A stretch of DNA of 33,112 bases, from assembly GCA_002309395.1 (NCBI GenBank), contig DBWU01000062.1:3339-36450 (forward strand). Reading direction: 5' to 3'. The position numbers and the translations under genes are program-made. How positions within the stretch are numbered: position 1 is the stretch's first letter; each line of letters starts with the position of its first letter. The notes below the pieces were generated by a model that was not told the origin of the DNA, ran no database searches, and was given only the letters and a program-made list of their open reading frames with translations. Below, piece by piece: positions 1 to 7,446 of this stretch. This stretch comes from Oscillospiraceae bacterium UBA1230 (GTDB lineage: Bacteria > Bacillota > Clostridia > Oscillospirales > Oscillospiraceae).

Positions 1-26
1 CGTTTCGAATCCCGCTTCGCCCACCA
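1..26 (+). tRNA. 3' end of a tRNA-like gene (partial, identity unknown)
   Basis: The window opens with a T-loop TTCGAAT, the 3' half of a T-stem, seven acceptor-stem bases, discriminator A and an encoded CCA at 24-26. The acceptor half would pair with a 5' end GGGCGAA. Only three bases of the 5' T-stem are visible and two of them do not pair with their expected partners, so it could be a diverged tRNA or a remnant. The anticodon lies outside the window. Confidence 0.4.
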
Positions 27-29
27 CGC

Positions 30-60
30 AAAAACACCGCCCTCTCGGACGGTGTTTTTT
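30..60. terminator. Bidirectional terminator between two convergent tRNA genes
   Basis: CACCG at 35-39 pairs with CGGTG at 50-54, flanked by an A-run (30-34) and a T-run (55-60) that extend the stem. The A/T flanks let it work in both directions. It lies just beyond the CCA ends of the partial plus-strand tRNA and of the minus-strand tRNA-Ser. Confidence 0.75.
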
Positions 61-151
61 GGCGCAGTGGGAGGGATTCGAACCCTCGTGCCGCTTTTGA
101 CGACAACACGATTTCCAGTCGTGCTCGTTATGACCACTTCGATACCACTGC
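60..151 (-). tRNA. tRNA-Ser (anticodon GGA)
   Basis: A 92-nt type II tRNA read on the minus strand. The acceptor stem is GCAGTGG/CCACTGC with discriminator G and an encoded CCA (complement at 60-62). The anticodon loop CTGGAAA (complement 112-118) gives anticodon GGA, which reads UCC and UCU serine codons. The long variable arm (TGTCG pairing with CGGCA) and the T-arm GAGGG-TTCGAAT-CCCTC are typical of tRNA-Ser. Confidence 0.95.
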
Positions 152-196
152 ATTTCCGCGGCGTACCCTGTGTTTACTGTATCCGCAACATGGGTT

Positions 197-224
197 ATTA
201 TACCAAAGTTCAACCGTTTGTCAA
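197..224 (-). promoter_or_regulatory. Consensus promoter of tRNA-Ser
   Basis: On the minus strand a perfect TTGACA (complement 219-224) and a perfect TATAAT (complement 197-202) are separated by 16 bp. Transcription would begin near 190, about 40 nt before the tRNA. Confidence 0.85.
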
Positions 225-232
225 GCAAAAAA

Positions 233-260
233 CAAAAAAGAGGCGGATTTTTCCTCCGCC
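233..260 (-). terminator. Possible minus-strand terminator with no obvious upstream gene
   Basis: Read on the minus strand, GGCGGA (complement 255-260) pairs with TCCGCC (complement 242-247) and is followed by C and six T. No minus-strand gene lies immediately upstream, so it may insulate the tRNA promoter from read-through or be fortuitous. Confidence 0.4.
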
Positions 261-319
261 GCCGCTTCACCCGCGGCGCGTCTTTGACATAGATTGGTAC
301 AGAACGAAAGGGCAAAGGG

Positions 320-988
320 GTGCTTTCATTGCAGGGATCGCTTTCCTTTACCGATGAAAAACAAGAGTTTCCGCCGGAGGATCTGCCGCTTTTGAGCGCG
401 CAATGCCGCCTGCCCCGTCTGGAAGGCGCCTGCCGCTTCAACCGCTATTATGACGCCTATCGCCGCGCGTTTTTTACATACTGCCGCAAGGTACTGTTGC
501 CTATGGCACAAGCGACGTATGCCCTGGCATCAGGGCAGGGCGGCGCCATCCCCGCGTGGCAGATCACGCTGGATACCACCGTAACGCTGGAGCAGTTTCC
601 GCTATTGAGCCTCTACACCGACACGGCGGAGTGTCTGGACGGCAAACGCACCGTTTTGCGCCGCGCCGACACGTGGGATCTCTCCGCCGACGCGCCTCTG
701 CCGCCCGGCGCGCTGTTCCCTGCCGGCGTCCACTGGCGCCGGGCTCTGTTACGCGAGGTGTCGCGCCAGATCCGCCGCCAGATCGCCGACGGGGTATCCC
801 TCTATCACCCGGATTGGCGGCGTCGTTTATACGCCGATTTTTCCGCCGAGCGGATCTATCTGACACCGGAGTCGCTGTGCTTATACTATCAAACGTACGC
901 CATCGCCCCTGCCGTGGAGGGCGTGCCGGTGTTCCGCGTCCCCTACGATGCGGAATTGGGACCGCGTCTGCCGCTATCAGGCGCATAA
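320..988 (+). CDS. DUF3298 (RsiV-like) domain protein
   Basis: A 222-residue protein with no signal peptide or membrane segment. The C-terminal half contains a stretch around residues 160-215 with 'FYLTPESLCLYY'-like and 'YAIAPAVEGVPVF'-like strands ending in 'VPYD', which is the pattern of DUF3298, the extracellular domain of anti-sigma factors such as RsiV and of several secreted proteins. Here it lacks an obvious membrane anchor, so no anti-sigma role is claimed. The start is either GTG at 320 (AAAGGG seven bases upstream) or TTG at 329 (AAAGGGG eight bases upstream). It stands alone between a tRNA and a convergent trkA operon, with a strong terminator directly after it. I do not see a good promoter pair. 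Confidence 0.7.
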   Translation: MLSLQGSLSFTDEKQEFPPEDLPLLSAQCRLPRLEGACRFNRYYDAYRRAFFTYCRKVLLPMAQATYALASGQGGAIPAWQITLDTTVTLEQFPLLSLYTDTAECLDGKRTVLRRADTWDLSADAPLPPGALFPAGVHWRRALLREVSRQIRRQIADGVSLYHPDWRRRLYADFSAERIYLTPESLCLYYQTYAIAPAVEGVPVFRVPYDAELGPRLPLSGA

Positions 989-989
989 A

Positions 990-1030
990 AACGCGCCGGA
1001 ACGGAGCTTCTCACTCTGTTCCGGCGCGTT
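990..1030. terminator. Bidirectional terminator between DUF3298 gene and trkA
   Basis: A perfect 13-bp stem, AACGCGCCGGAAC (990-1002) with GTTCCGGCGCGTT (1018-1030), lies between two convergent genes. The plus side is followed by a T-rich stretch and the minus side by a short run of T. Confidence 0.8.
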
Positions 1031-1040
1031 ATCTTCTTTC

Positions 1041-2399
1041 TTATGCCAAAATATCCACCAGATCGTTCAAGCCTGCCGCACGGGTGACCACCACCACCCG
1101 ATCCCCCTCCTGCAAGGAGGTGGTGCCGCCGGGGATAATGATCTCCTGCCCTCTGGCGATCGCCGCCAGCAGCAGTCCCCGCCGCAAAGGCAGATCCTTC
1201 AGCGGCCGGTTCAGCACGGCGGCGCTGGCGGCGGTGGCGGTAAATTCCAGCGCCTCCACCGTGCCGTCGAGCATCTTGTACAGGCTCTCCACCGCACTGC
1301 CCTCGCTGTTGGCAAGGGCGCGCACGTATCGCGTGATCTGGTTGGCGGTGATATCACGGGGTGAGATGATGCTGTCCACGCCGGTATCTCGCACCAGCTC
1401 GATATAGTTGGGACGGGTCATCTTGGCGATCACCTTGGCAACGCCGAAGCGCTGTGCGTTAAGCGCCATCAGCAGGTTCTCCTCGTCCCGTCCCGTCAAG
1501 GACACGAAGGCATCCGCCTCAAAAATATTCTCACTGCGCAGAAGATCGGCGTCCGTTCCGTCGCCCTCGATGATCATGGCGTCCGGCAGTTGAGAGGCAA
1601 GACGCACGCATTTTTCTCCGCTGATCTCCACCACGCGCACCTTGATCCCCACGCGAGCCAGCTCCCAGGCGAGATACACCGCCGTGCGGCTTCCGCCCAG
1701 CACGGAAACGGTCTTCACCCTCTGCTGCGTTCTGCCGATGGCGCGGAGCATCTTTTGCAGCTCCGGCTTACTGCCCACCATATAGAGCTTATCGCCGGGC
1801 TGGGGCGCAAAGCTGCCGTCCGGGATCAGGATCTCACTGCCGTGTTCGGCGGCGCACACCAGCACGTTTGCCAGCCGCGCGCGGCGGAAATCGCCCAGCG
1901 TCACGCCGGCGATCGCGTCGCCCTCCTCCACGTGGAAGCCGATCATATCCACGCGGCCCTGGGCAAACGGCTCCACGGAAAACGCCGTGGGGAAGCTCAA
2001 GATCCGGGCGATCTCCTTGGCGGCGCCCAGATCGGGGTTGATGACCATATCCAGTCCGATCTCCCGTTTGAGGGTATCCGCGTCGCGCCGGTATTCCGGG
2101 TTCCGCACCCGGGCGATGGTATGGCGCGCACCCAGCTTCTTGGCGATCAGACAGCACACGAGGTTCGTCTCGTCCTTATCCGTCACGGCGATCACCAGAT
2201 CCGCCTGCCGTACGCCCGCCTCGATCAGCACGCTGATACTGGCGCCGTTTCCCTCCACGCACATGATATCCAGCGTACTGTCCGCCTTCCGCAGTGCGGC
2301 GGCGGCGGAGTCCACCATCACGATATCGTGGTTCTCCTGCGCCATCTGGGTAGCGATGGCGTAACCCACTTTTCCGTTGCCCACAATGATAATCTTCAT
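1041..2399 (-). CDS. trkA: Trk system potassium uptake protein TrkA
   Basis: A 452-residue cytoplasmic regulatory subunit of a Trk/Ktr potassium transporter. It has two tandem RCK modules. The first starts with the nucleotide-binding turn VGNGKVG (residues 6-12), with the acidic residue ending strand 2 in 'VMVDS'. The second starts near residue 228 with the degenerate 'VLGGSRTA'. Each module ends in a TrkA-C region with a 'PGDKLYMVG'- or 'EGDRVVVV'-like end. Full length matches the double-RCK family. It starts one base after the stop of the upstream YihY gene, with its SD-like AAAGGAA inside that gene, so the two are co-transcribed and probably translationally coupled. The partner TrkH/KtrB channel is not in this window. 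Confidence 0.95.
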   Translation of the reverse strand: MKIIIVGNGKVGYAIATQMAQENHDIVMVDSAAAALRKADSTLDIMCVEGNGASISVLIEAGVRQADLVIAVTDKDETNLVCCLIAKKLGARHTIARVRNPEYRRDADTLKREIGLDMVINPDLGAAKEIARILSFPTAFSVEPFAQGRVDMIGFHVEEGDAIAGVTLGDFRRARLANVLVCAAEHGSEILIPDGSFAPQPGDKLYMVGSKPELQKMLRAIGRTQQRVKTVSVLGGSRTAVYLAWELARVGIKVRVVEISGEKCVRLASQLPDAMIIEGDGTDADLLRSENIFEADAFVSLTGRDEENLLMALNAQRFGVAKVIAKMTRPNYIELVRDTGVDSIISPRDITANQITRYVRALANSEGSAVESLYKMLDGTVEALEFTATAASAAVLNRPLKDLPLRRGLLLAAIARGQEIIIPGGTTSLQEGDRVVVVTRAAGLNDLVDILA

Positions 2400-2400
2400 C

Positions 2401-3273
2401 TTACGTTCCTTTCCCGTTCCACGTCCACGAAAAGTGCTTGGGATACATATGCAGCAGCGTGCCGTTCAGCTCGCCGCCCAAAATCAGCACCGTGCCGCTC
2501 ATATAGAGCCAGAGCAGCGACACCACGATGGTGGCGATGGAGCCGTACAGCTCCGTATAGTGCGCGAAATGTTCCACGTAGTAGGAAAACGCCAGGCTCA
2601 CCAGCAGCCACGACACCACCGACATCCCCACGCCGGGCAGGATCTGCCGCAGCGTCATGCGCCGCCCCAGCGCCAGCATGTGCAGCGCCGAGAGCATCAG
2701 CGCCGCCAGCAGTGCCATCAGCGCGAAGCGGAGATACCCCCACGCGGCGGTAAATCCGTCAGGCAGCGCCACCAGTTGGGACACGAAGTTCAACATGCGC
2801 CTGCCTGCCACGCTCAAAAGCGCGCTGACCACGATGGTCACGATCAGTCCCACCGAAAAGAGCAACGTACTCACCTGCGCCTTGAGGATATTCTCCGGCT
2901 CGTCGAACCCGTAGGCGCGGCGCATCGACTGCATCAGGCATCCGGTGGCGCGCATGGGGAACCAGATAGAGAACACCAGGCAAAACCACATCAACTGCCG
3001 GCTGGTGTTGCCGGAAACGTATTCCAGATAACTGCGGATCACGCTGACCACCGCCGGCGGTACCAGCGTCTCCAGTATCCGCACGATCCCCTCCACGTCC
3101 AGTGCCAGTGCGCCCAGCACCATGCTGATGAAGATCAGCAGAGGGAATACGGCAAAAAGCAGGTAGTAGGTCAGCGCCGCCGTCATCCGCGCCACGTCGT
3201 GTACGTAATAGCGCTCCAGCATCTGCCGCGCCGCCGCCCAGAACCCGGTTGTTTTTTTCCCAGTCTTTCCCAT
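2401..3273 (-). CDS. YihY/BrkB family integral membrane protein
   Basis: A 290-residue polytopic membrane protein of the YihY/virulence factor BrkB (UPF0761) family. The signature first helix 'AALTYYLLFAVFPLLIF' is at about residues 32-48, followed by about five further hydrophobic segments and the conserved 'LYGSIATIVVSLLWLYMSG' region near the C-terminus (abridged). Family members were once annotated as ribonuclease BN; that activity belongs to another protein and transport function is unproven. I chose the ATG at 3273 because AGGAGGA lies seven bases upstream; a longer reading frame to 3333 has no such site. It is the first gene of a two-gene unit with trkA. Confidence 0.9.
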   Translation of the reverse strand: MGKTGKKTTGFWAAARQMLERYYVHDVARMTAALTYYLLFAVFPLLIFISMVLGALALDVEGIVRILETLVPPAVVSVIRSYLEYVSGNTSRQLMWFCLVFSIWFPMRATGCLMQSMRRAYGFDEPENILKAQVSTLLFSVGLIVTIVVSALLSVAGRRMLNFVSQLVALPDGFTAAWGYLRFALMALLAALMLSALHMLALGRRMTLRQILPGVGMSVVSWLLVSLAFSYYVEHFAHYTELYGSIATIVVSLLWLYMSGTVLILGGELNGTLLHMYPKHFSWTWNGKGT

Positions 3274-3292
3274 AAGCTTCCTCCTGCCGCGT

Positions 3293-3301
3293 ATTGTACC
3301 A
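3293..3301 (-). promoter_or_regulatory. Extended -10 promoter of the yihY-trkA unit
   Basis: On the minus strand TGG-TACAAT (hexamer complement 3293-3298) fits an extended -10 element. The -35 region 17 bp upstream (TTTTAT) is weak. It lies 20 bp before the yihY start codon. Confidence 0.5.
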
Positions 3302-3312
3302 CACCGTGCCGG

Positions 3313-3337
3313 AAAATAAAAGGGATTTTTCACCCTT
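3313..3337 (-). terminator. Weak terminator after the cbi operon
   Basis: On the minus strand AAGGG (complement 3333-3337) pairs with CCCTT (complement 3320-3324), followed by TTATTTT. The stem is only five pairs, so it may be leaky. It sits just after the cbiC stop codon. Confidence 0.5.
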
Positions 3338-3353
3338 ACGGCGAAATCCGGGT

Positions 3354-3986
3354 CTATTCCCGTCCCAATTGGTACAAAAGCGCGTTGCAGATGGCGGCGG
3401 CCACGTTACTGCCGCCCTTGCGTCCCCGTGCCACGATATACGGCGCGTCGGCCTCCATCAGCAGTTCTTTGGCAGGCACCACGTTGACAAATCCCACCGG
3501 CACGCCGATCACCAGCTCCGGGCGCACCGCGCCGGCGTCCATCAGCTCCCGCAGGCGGATGAGTGCCGTAGGCGCGTTGCCGATGGCGAAGATCAGCGGC
3601 CGGTCGATCTTCGCCGCCTTATCCATAGACGCCGCGGCACGGGTGGTGCCGTGTTCGGCGGCGGCAAGCGCCACGTCCTCGTCCGCCATGAAGCAGAACA
3701 CCTCGCCGCCGTGTCGATGGAGCGCCGCCTTGTTGATCCCCGCCTTGCCCATGTTGGTGTCGGTAACGATACACGCGCCGCGCCGGATGGCGTCCAGCCC
3801 CTTTCCCACCGCGCCGGGCGAGAAACAGAGATTGTCGGCATAGTCAAAATCCGCCGTGGTATGGATCACACGCATGATGACCGGCGCCAGCTCCTCCTCC
3901 AGCGGATGGGGAAGCTCCCCGGCGATGATCTGGAAACTCCTCGCCTCGATCTCCTTGGGCGTAACGTTCTCAAAACGGTGTTTCAT
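3354..3986 (-). CDS. cbiC: Cobalt-precorrin-8 methylmutase CbiC
   Basis: A 210-residue cytoplasmic enzyme that moves the C11 methyl group to C12, converting cobalt-precorrin-8 to cobyrinic acid. The catalytic histidine of the CobH/CbiC family is visible as H42 in 'RVIHTTADFDY'. The conserved 'TDTNMGKAGINK' and 'GVPVGFVN' segments are also present, and length matches the family. Its ATG overlaps the TGA of cbiP (ATGA). It is the last gene of the corrin operon and is followed by a weak terminator-like hairpin. Confidence 0.96.
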   Translation of the reverse strand: MKHRFENVTPKEIEARSFQIIAGELPHPLEEELAPVIMRVIHTTADFDYADNLCFSPGAVGKGLDAIRRGACIVTDTNMGKAGINKAALHRHGGEVFCFMADEDVALAAAEHGTTRAAASMDKAAKIDRPLIFAIGNAPTALIRLRELMDAGAVRPELVIGVPVGFVNVVPAKELLMEADAPYIVARGRKGGSNVAAAICNALLYQLGRE

Positions 3987-5473
3987 CTGACTCCCTCCTC
4001 CAGTATCCGATCGATGCGTTCCATATCAAGGTGCCGTTCCACCGCGTCCGCCAGCAAGTCGAACTGCCGCCGCTTATAGGCGGCATAGTCGAAGGCGGTC
4101 AGCGCCGCCGGGTCGATCCCTTTGCGGCGGCACAGAAGGCGCAAAAGCGCCGTGCGGCAGGATTCCGTGTCGAAAAACCCGTGGAGATAACTGCCCCACA
4201 CCGTGTCTTTTACACAGCCGTCCTCTCCGCCGCCGTCCAGCGTGAGAAGCGGCGCGGCGCCGGGCGCGAGCTGCGTCCTGCCCATGTGGATCTCATAACC
4301 GTCCACCGTCGCGCCGGAGAGCTCCGGCAGCGCCTCACAGGTGCGGATCGTTCCCCCCGTCCGGGTGCGGTGCTTTTCCCCGGAGAACTCCGTAACCACC
4401 GGGAGAAGTCCCATTCCTTCTATCCTGCCGCCGCCCTCGGCGCCGCAATCATCGCTGATGCGCCGCCCCAGCATCTGGTAGCCGCCGCAGATACCGCACA
4501 CCGGCGTTCCGGCGGCCGCCAGCTTTCGGATCGCCGCCTCCAGACCGCATTGGCGCAGCCACAGAAGATCGGCGATGGTGTTCTTGGTGCCGGGCAGGAT
4601 CACGAGATCCGGCGTTCCCAGCTCCCGCACCGAATCCACGTACCGCACCGCCACGCCTTCCGTGGCTTCCAGGGCCGTAAAGTCGGTGAAATTGGCGATC
4701 CGCGGTAAACGCGCCACCGCCACGTCCAACAGGGCCTGTCCGCGCCGGGCAAAGCGCCGGGTGAGGCTGTCCTCATCCTCCAGATCTACGGAAAGATACG
4801 GCAAAACGCCTGCCACCGGCTTCCCGGTCAACTCCTCCAACTGTCTCAGACCCGGCCGCAGGATCGCCGGATCGCCCCGGAACTTGTTGATGACCGTAGC
4901 GCGGACGAGCCGCCGTTCCTCCTCGTCCAACAGCGCCACCGTGCCGTACAGCTGGGCGAATACGCCGCCCCGGTCGATGTCGCCCACCAGCAAAACCGGC
5001 GCGCCCACCATTCTGGCAAGTCCCATGTTCACGATGTCGTCCTGCTTGAGGTTGATCTCCGCCGGAGAGCCGGCGCCCTCTATGACGATCACGTCGTTTT
5101 GCGCGTTGAGCGTTTCAAAGGCGTCCATGATACGGGGGATCAGCGATTTTTTCATAGCGAAATACGCTGCGGCGGAATAGTTGCCCAGCACCTCGCCGTT
5201 CACGATCACCTGAGAACCCGCGTCCGTCACGGGTTTGAGCAAAATCGGGTTCATCAGCACCGACGGCTCCGCGCCGCAGGCTTCCGCCTGCACCACCTGC
5301 GCCCTGCCCATCTCCAGTCCCTCACGGGTGATGAAGGAATTGAGCGCCATATTCTGGCTCTTAAAGGGCGCCACGCGCAGACCGCGCCGGTAGAACACGC
5401 GGCAAAGCCCGGCGGTAAGAAGGCTCTTCCCCACGCCGGACATCGTTCCCTGCACCATGATGATTTTAGCCAT
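3983..5473 (-). CDS. cbiP: Cobyric acid synthase CbiP (CobQ)
   Basis: A 496-residue glutamine-dependent, ATP-using amidotransferase that amidates four side chains of adenosyl-cobyrinic acid a,c-diamide to give adenosyl-cobyric acid. The N-terminal dethiobiotin-synthetase-like ATPase domain starts 'MVQGTMSGVGKS' (residues 6-17). 'NPILLKP', 'VIEGAGSPAEINL' and 'DIDRGGVFA' are family hallmarks. The C-terminal class I glutaminase has nucleophile C329 in 'CGICGGYQMLG', with the late histidine in 'GSYLHGFFD'. The start overlaps cobD by 8 bp and has GGGAGG upstream. Confidence 0.97.
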   Translation of the reverse strand: MAKIIMVQGTMSGVGKSLLTAGLCRVFYRRGLRVAPFKSQNMALNSFITREGLEMGRAQVVQAEACGAEPSVLMNPILLKPVTDAGSQVIVNGEVLGNYSAAAYFAMKKSLIPRIMDAFETLNAQNDVIVIEGAGSPAEINLKQDDIVNMGLARMVGAPVLLVGDIDRGGVFAQLYGTVALLDEEERRLVRATVINKFRGDPAILRPGLRQLEELTGKPVAGVLPYLSVDLEDEDSLTRRFARRGQALLDVAVARLPRIANFTDFTALEATEGVAVRYVDSVRELGTPDLVILPGTKNTIADLLWLRQCGLEAAIRKLAAAGTPVCGICGGYQMLGRRISDDCGAEGGGRIEGMGLLPVVTEFSGEKHRTRTGGTIRTCEALPELSGATVDGYEIHMGRTQLAPGAAPLLTLDGGGEDGCVKDTVWGSYLHGFFDTESCRTALLRLLCRRKGIDPAALTAFDYAAYKRRQFDLLADAVERHLDMERIDRILEEGVR

Positions 5474-6503
5474 TGAGCACCTCCCGTAACGCCTCGATCA
5501 GCTCCCGGTTTTCCGCCTCCGTTTTGATCCCGATGCGGAAATACGTCTCGTTCAATCCTGTAAAATTGCCGCACCGGCGCACCAGGATCCCCCGCTCCAG
5601 CAGGGGTTTCCACACCTCCCGTTCCGCCCGGCACAGAAGAAAATTCGCCGCGCCGGGGAACACCGTGACCCCCATGCCGCTCAGCGCCTCTATCAGATAC
5701 CGCCGCTCCTTTTCCACCAGCGCCGCCGTCCGCTCGCGCCATGAGGGCGCCGTCAGCGCCGCAAGTCCGGCGCGCTGTGCCGGCGCCGACACGCTCCACG
5801 CCGCGCCGTAGGCGGCGATATCCTCCGCCAAACGCCCGTCGGGGCAGATCAGGTACCCCAGCCGCAGTCCTGCCATGGCGTAGAATTTCGTGAACGCCCG
5901 CAGGATCAGCAAGCGGTGGAATTCCTCCTGCCGCGGCAGGAGCGACGGCGCGTCGGTAAAGTCCAAAAAACACTCGTCCGCGATGAGATGCGTACCGTTC
6001 TCCCGGCACCGTTTTACGATCTGCTCCAGCAGTTCACCGTCCCACAGCCGCCCGGTGGGGTTGTTGGGCTGGCACAGGAACACCGCGTCGATCTCCGGGG
6101 TCAGCGCGGCGAGGATCGTCTCGTCCGGCGCAAAACCGCGGTCTTCCCTCAGCGGGACCTCCCGTATCTCCGCGCCGAACAGCGCGGCGCACCGGGCGTA
6201 TTCGGAAAAGGTGGGGGAGGGCACCAGCACACGCCGGGGCCGCAGCCACGCGCAGATCCGCATGATGAGATCCGCCGCGCCGGCGCCGCAGACGATCCGC
6301 TCCGGCGTCACGCCGTGGTGCCGTGCCAGCGCGCCGCGGAGCGCCCGGCAATACGGGTCGGGATAGCGCCCGTCCTCCGCCGCGCCGCTTCGCACCGCCG
6401 CGATCACCTCCGCCGGCAATCCCAGCGGATTGGTATTCACAGAAAAATCCAGACGAACCGGCAAGCCGCCGTAAATATCGCCGCCGTGGTCATAACCAAA
6501 CAT
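5466..6503 (-). CDS. cobD: L-threonine-O-3-phosphate decarboxylase CobD
   Basis: A 345-residue PLP enzyme of the class I/II aminotransferase fold. It supplies (R)-1-amino-2-propanol phosphate, the linker that CbiB joins to cobyric acid. Visible family features are 'DFSVNTNPLG' near residue 20, 'CQPNNPTG' at 144-151, 'IADECFLDF' around 174 and the PLP-binding lysine K206 in 'RAFTKFYAMAGLRLGY'. The related histidinol-phosphate aminotransferase HisC is the main alternative, but position between cbiB and cbiP and the N-terminal 'HGGDI' support CobD. It overlaps cbiB by 14 bp; a GGAGAGGG site lies upstream of the ATG. Confidence 0.93.
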   Translation of the reverse strand: MFGYDHGGDIYGGLPVRLDFSVNTNPLGLPAEVIAAVRSGAAEDGRYPDPYCRALRGALARHHGVTPERIVCGAGAADLIMRICAWLRPRRVLVPSPTFSEYARCAALFGAEIREVPLREDRGFAPDETILAALTPEIDAVFLCQPNNPTGRLWDGELLEQIVKRCRENGTHLIADECFLDFTDAPSLLPRQEEFHRLLILRAFTKFYAMAGLRLGYLICPDGRLAEDIAAYGAAWSVSAPAQRAGLAALTAPSWRERTAALVEKERRYLIEALSGMGVTVFPGAANFLLCRAEREVWKPLLERGILVRRCGNFTGLNETYFRIGIKTEAENRELIEALREVLNG

Positions 6504-7446
6504 AGCAACACACCCTCTCCAACAGTACCAGCGCCAGCATCAGGCAGGACGCGCCCCACAGCAGCCGGTGGGCAAGCAGAATATCCTCCGGCGTCGCCGG
6601 GCGCAGATCGTCGCCGATCCACTCCTTCCGGTGGCGCACGCCGCCGTAACAGGCGTCGCCTGCCAGGCGGATCCCCAGCGCCCCGGCCGCCGCCGCCTCC
6701 GTCTGGGCGGAATTGGGGCTGGCGTGCTTGCGCCGGTCGCGCCGCCAAACGCGCCACGCCCCGGAGGGGTTCAGTCCCGTCAGGGCGGCGGCGGCGATCA
6801 TCAGAAGCGCCGCAAGACGGGACGGCAAATAGTTCAACACGTCGTCCAGCTTGGCGGCGCAAAAGCCGAAATCACGGTAGCGGTCGTTGCGATAGCCGAA
6901 CATGGAGTCCATCGTGTTGACGGTTTTATAAAGACAGCCGCCTGCCGCGCCGAACAGCATCAGGTACCATAGCGGCGCGATCTCGCCGTCGGAGGTGTTC
7001 TCCGCCACCGTTTCCACAGCGGCGCGGATCACCCCCGGCTCGTCCAGCGCGTCCGTATCGCGCCCCACGATCCTGCCCACGGCGGCGCGGGATTCTTCCA
7101 GCGTGCCTCCCTGTAAGGCGGTGTAGACCTGCCGGCTCTCCTTTTGTAAGCTCCGGGCGGCAAGGCACTGCCAGCAGAGGATTGCCGATACCGCGCCGTA
7201 GCACCACGGATGGATCCGCCACGCCAGCGCCAACAGCGCCGCCGGGATCCCTGCGCCGATACACAGCATACACGCCACCAGCAAAAACCCTGCCAGACGC
7301 TTATTACGCATGGGATAGAGCCGCTTCTCCAGCCACGCGGCGACCGCGCCGTACAGCCGCACCAGGTGGGGCCATCGGGGCGGATCGCCCAGCCATATAT
7401 CCAGCGCAAACCCTGCCAGCAAAGCCGCCGTATCATAAAGAAGCAT
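6490..7446 (-). CDS. cbiB: Adenosylcobinamide-phosphate synthase CbiB
   Basis: A 318-residue integral membrane enzyme that attaches the aminopropanol phosphate linker to adenosyl-cobyric acid. It has an N-terminal hydrophobic segment containing 'DIWLGDPPRWPH', typical of the family, and the conserved blocks 'VETVAENTSDGEIAPLWY' and 'NTMDSMFGYRNDRYRDFG'. Hydrophobic stretches near residues 53-75, 195-220 and at the extreme C-terminus are consistent with a membrane protein. The ATG overlaps the end of cbiA by 14 bp and the 3' end overlaps cobD by 14 bp, so translation is probably coupled throughout. Confidence 0.95.
   Translation of the reverse strand: MLLYDTAALLAGFALDIWLGDPPRWPHLVRLYGAVAAWLEKRLYPMRNKRLAGFLLVACMLCIGAGIPAALLALAWRIHPWCYGAVSAILCWQCLAARSLQKESRQVYTALQGGTLEESRAAVGRIVGRDTDALDEPGVIRAAVETVAENTSDGEIAPLWYLMLFGAAGGCLYKTVNTMDSMFGYRNDRYRDFGFCAAKLDDVLNYLPSRLAALLMIAAAALTGLNPSGAWRVWRRDRRKHASPNSAQTEAAAAGALGIRLAGDACYGGVRHRKEWIGDDLRPATPEDILLAHRLLWGASCLMLALVLLERVCCYVWL

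Noticed and set aside
1590..2753. Plus-strand open frames opposite trkA and yihY (also 2377-3843 and 3294-4079)
   Set aside because: They are His/Arg/Gln-rich shadows of real genes, as expected in GC-rich DNA with biased third codon positions.
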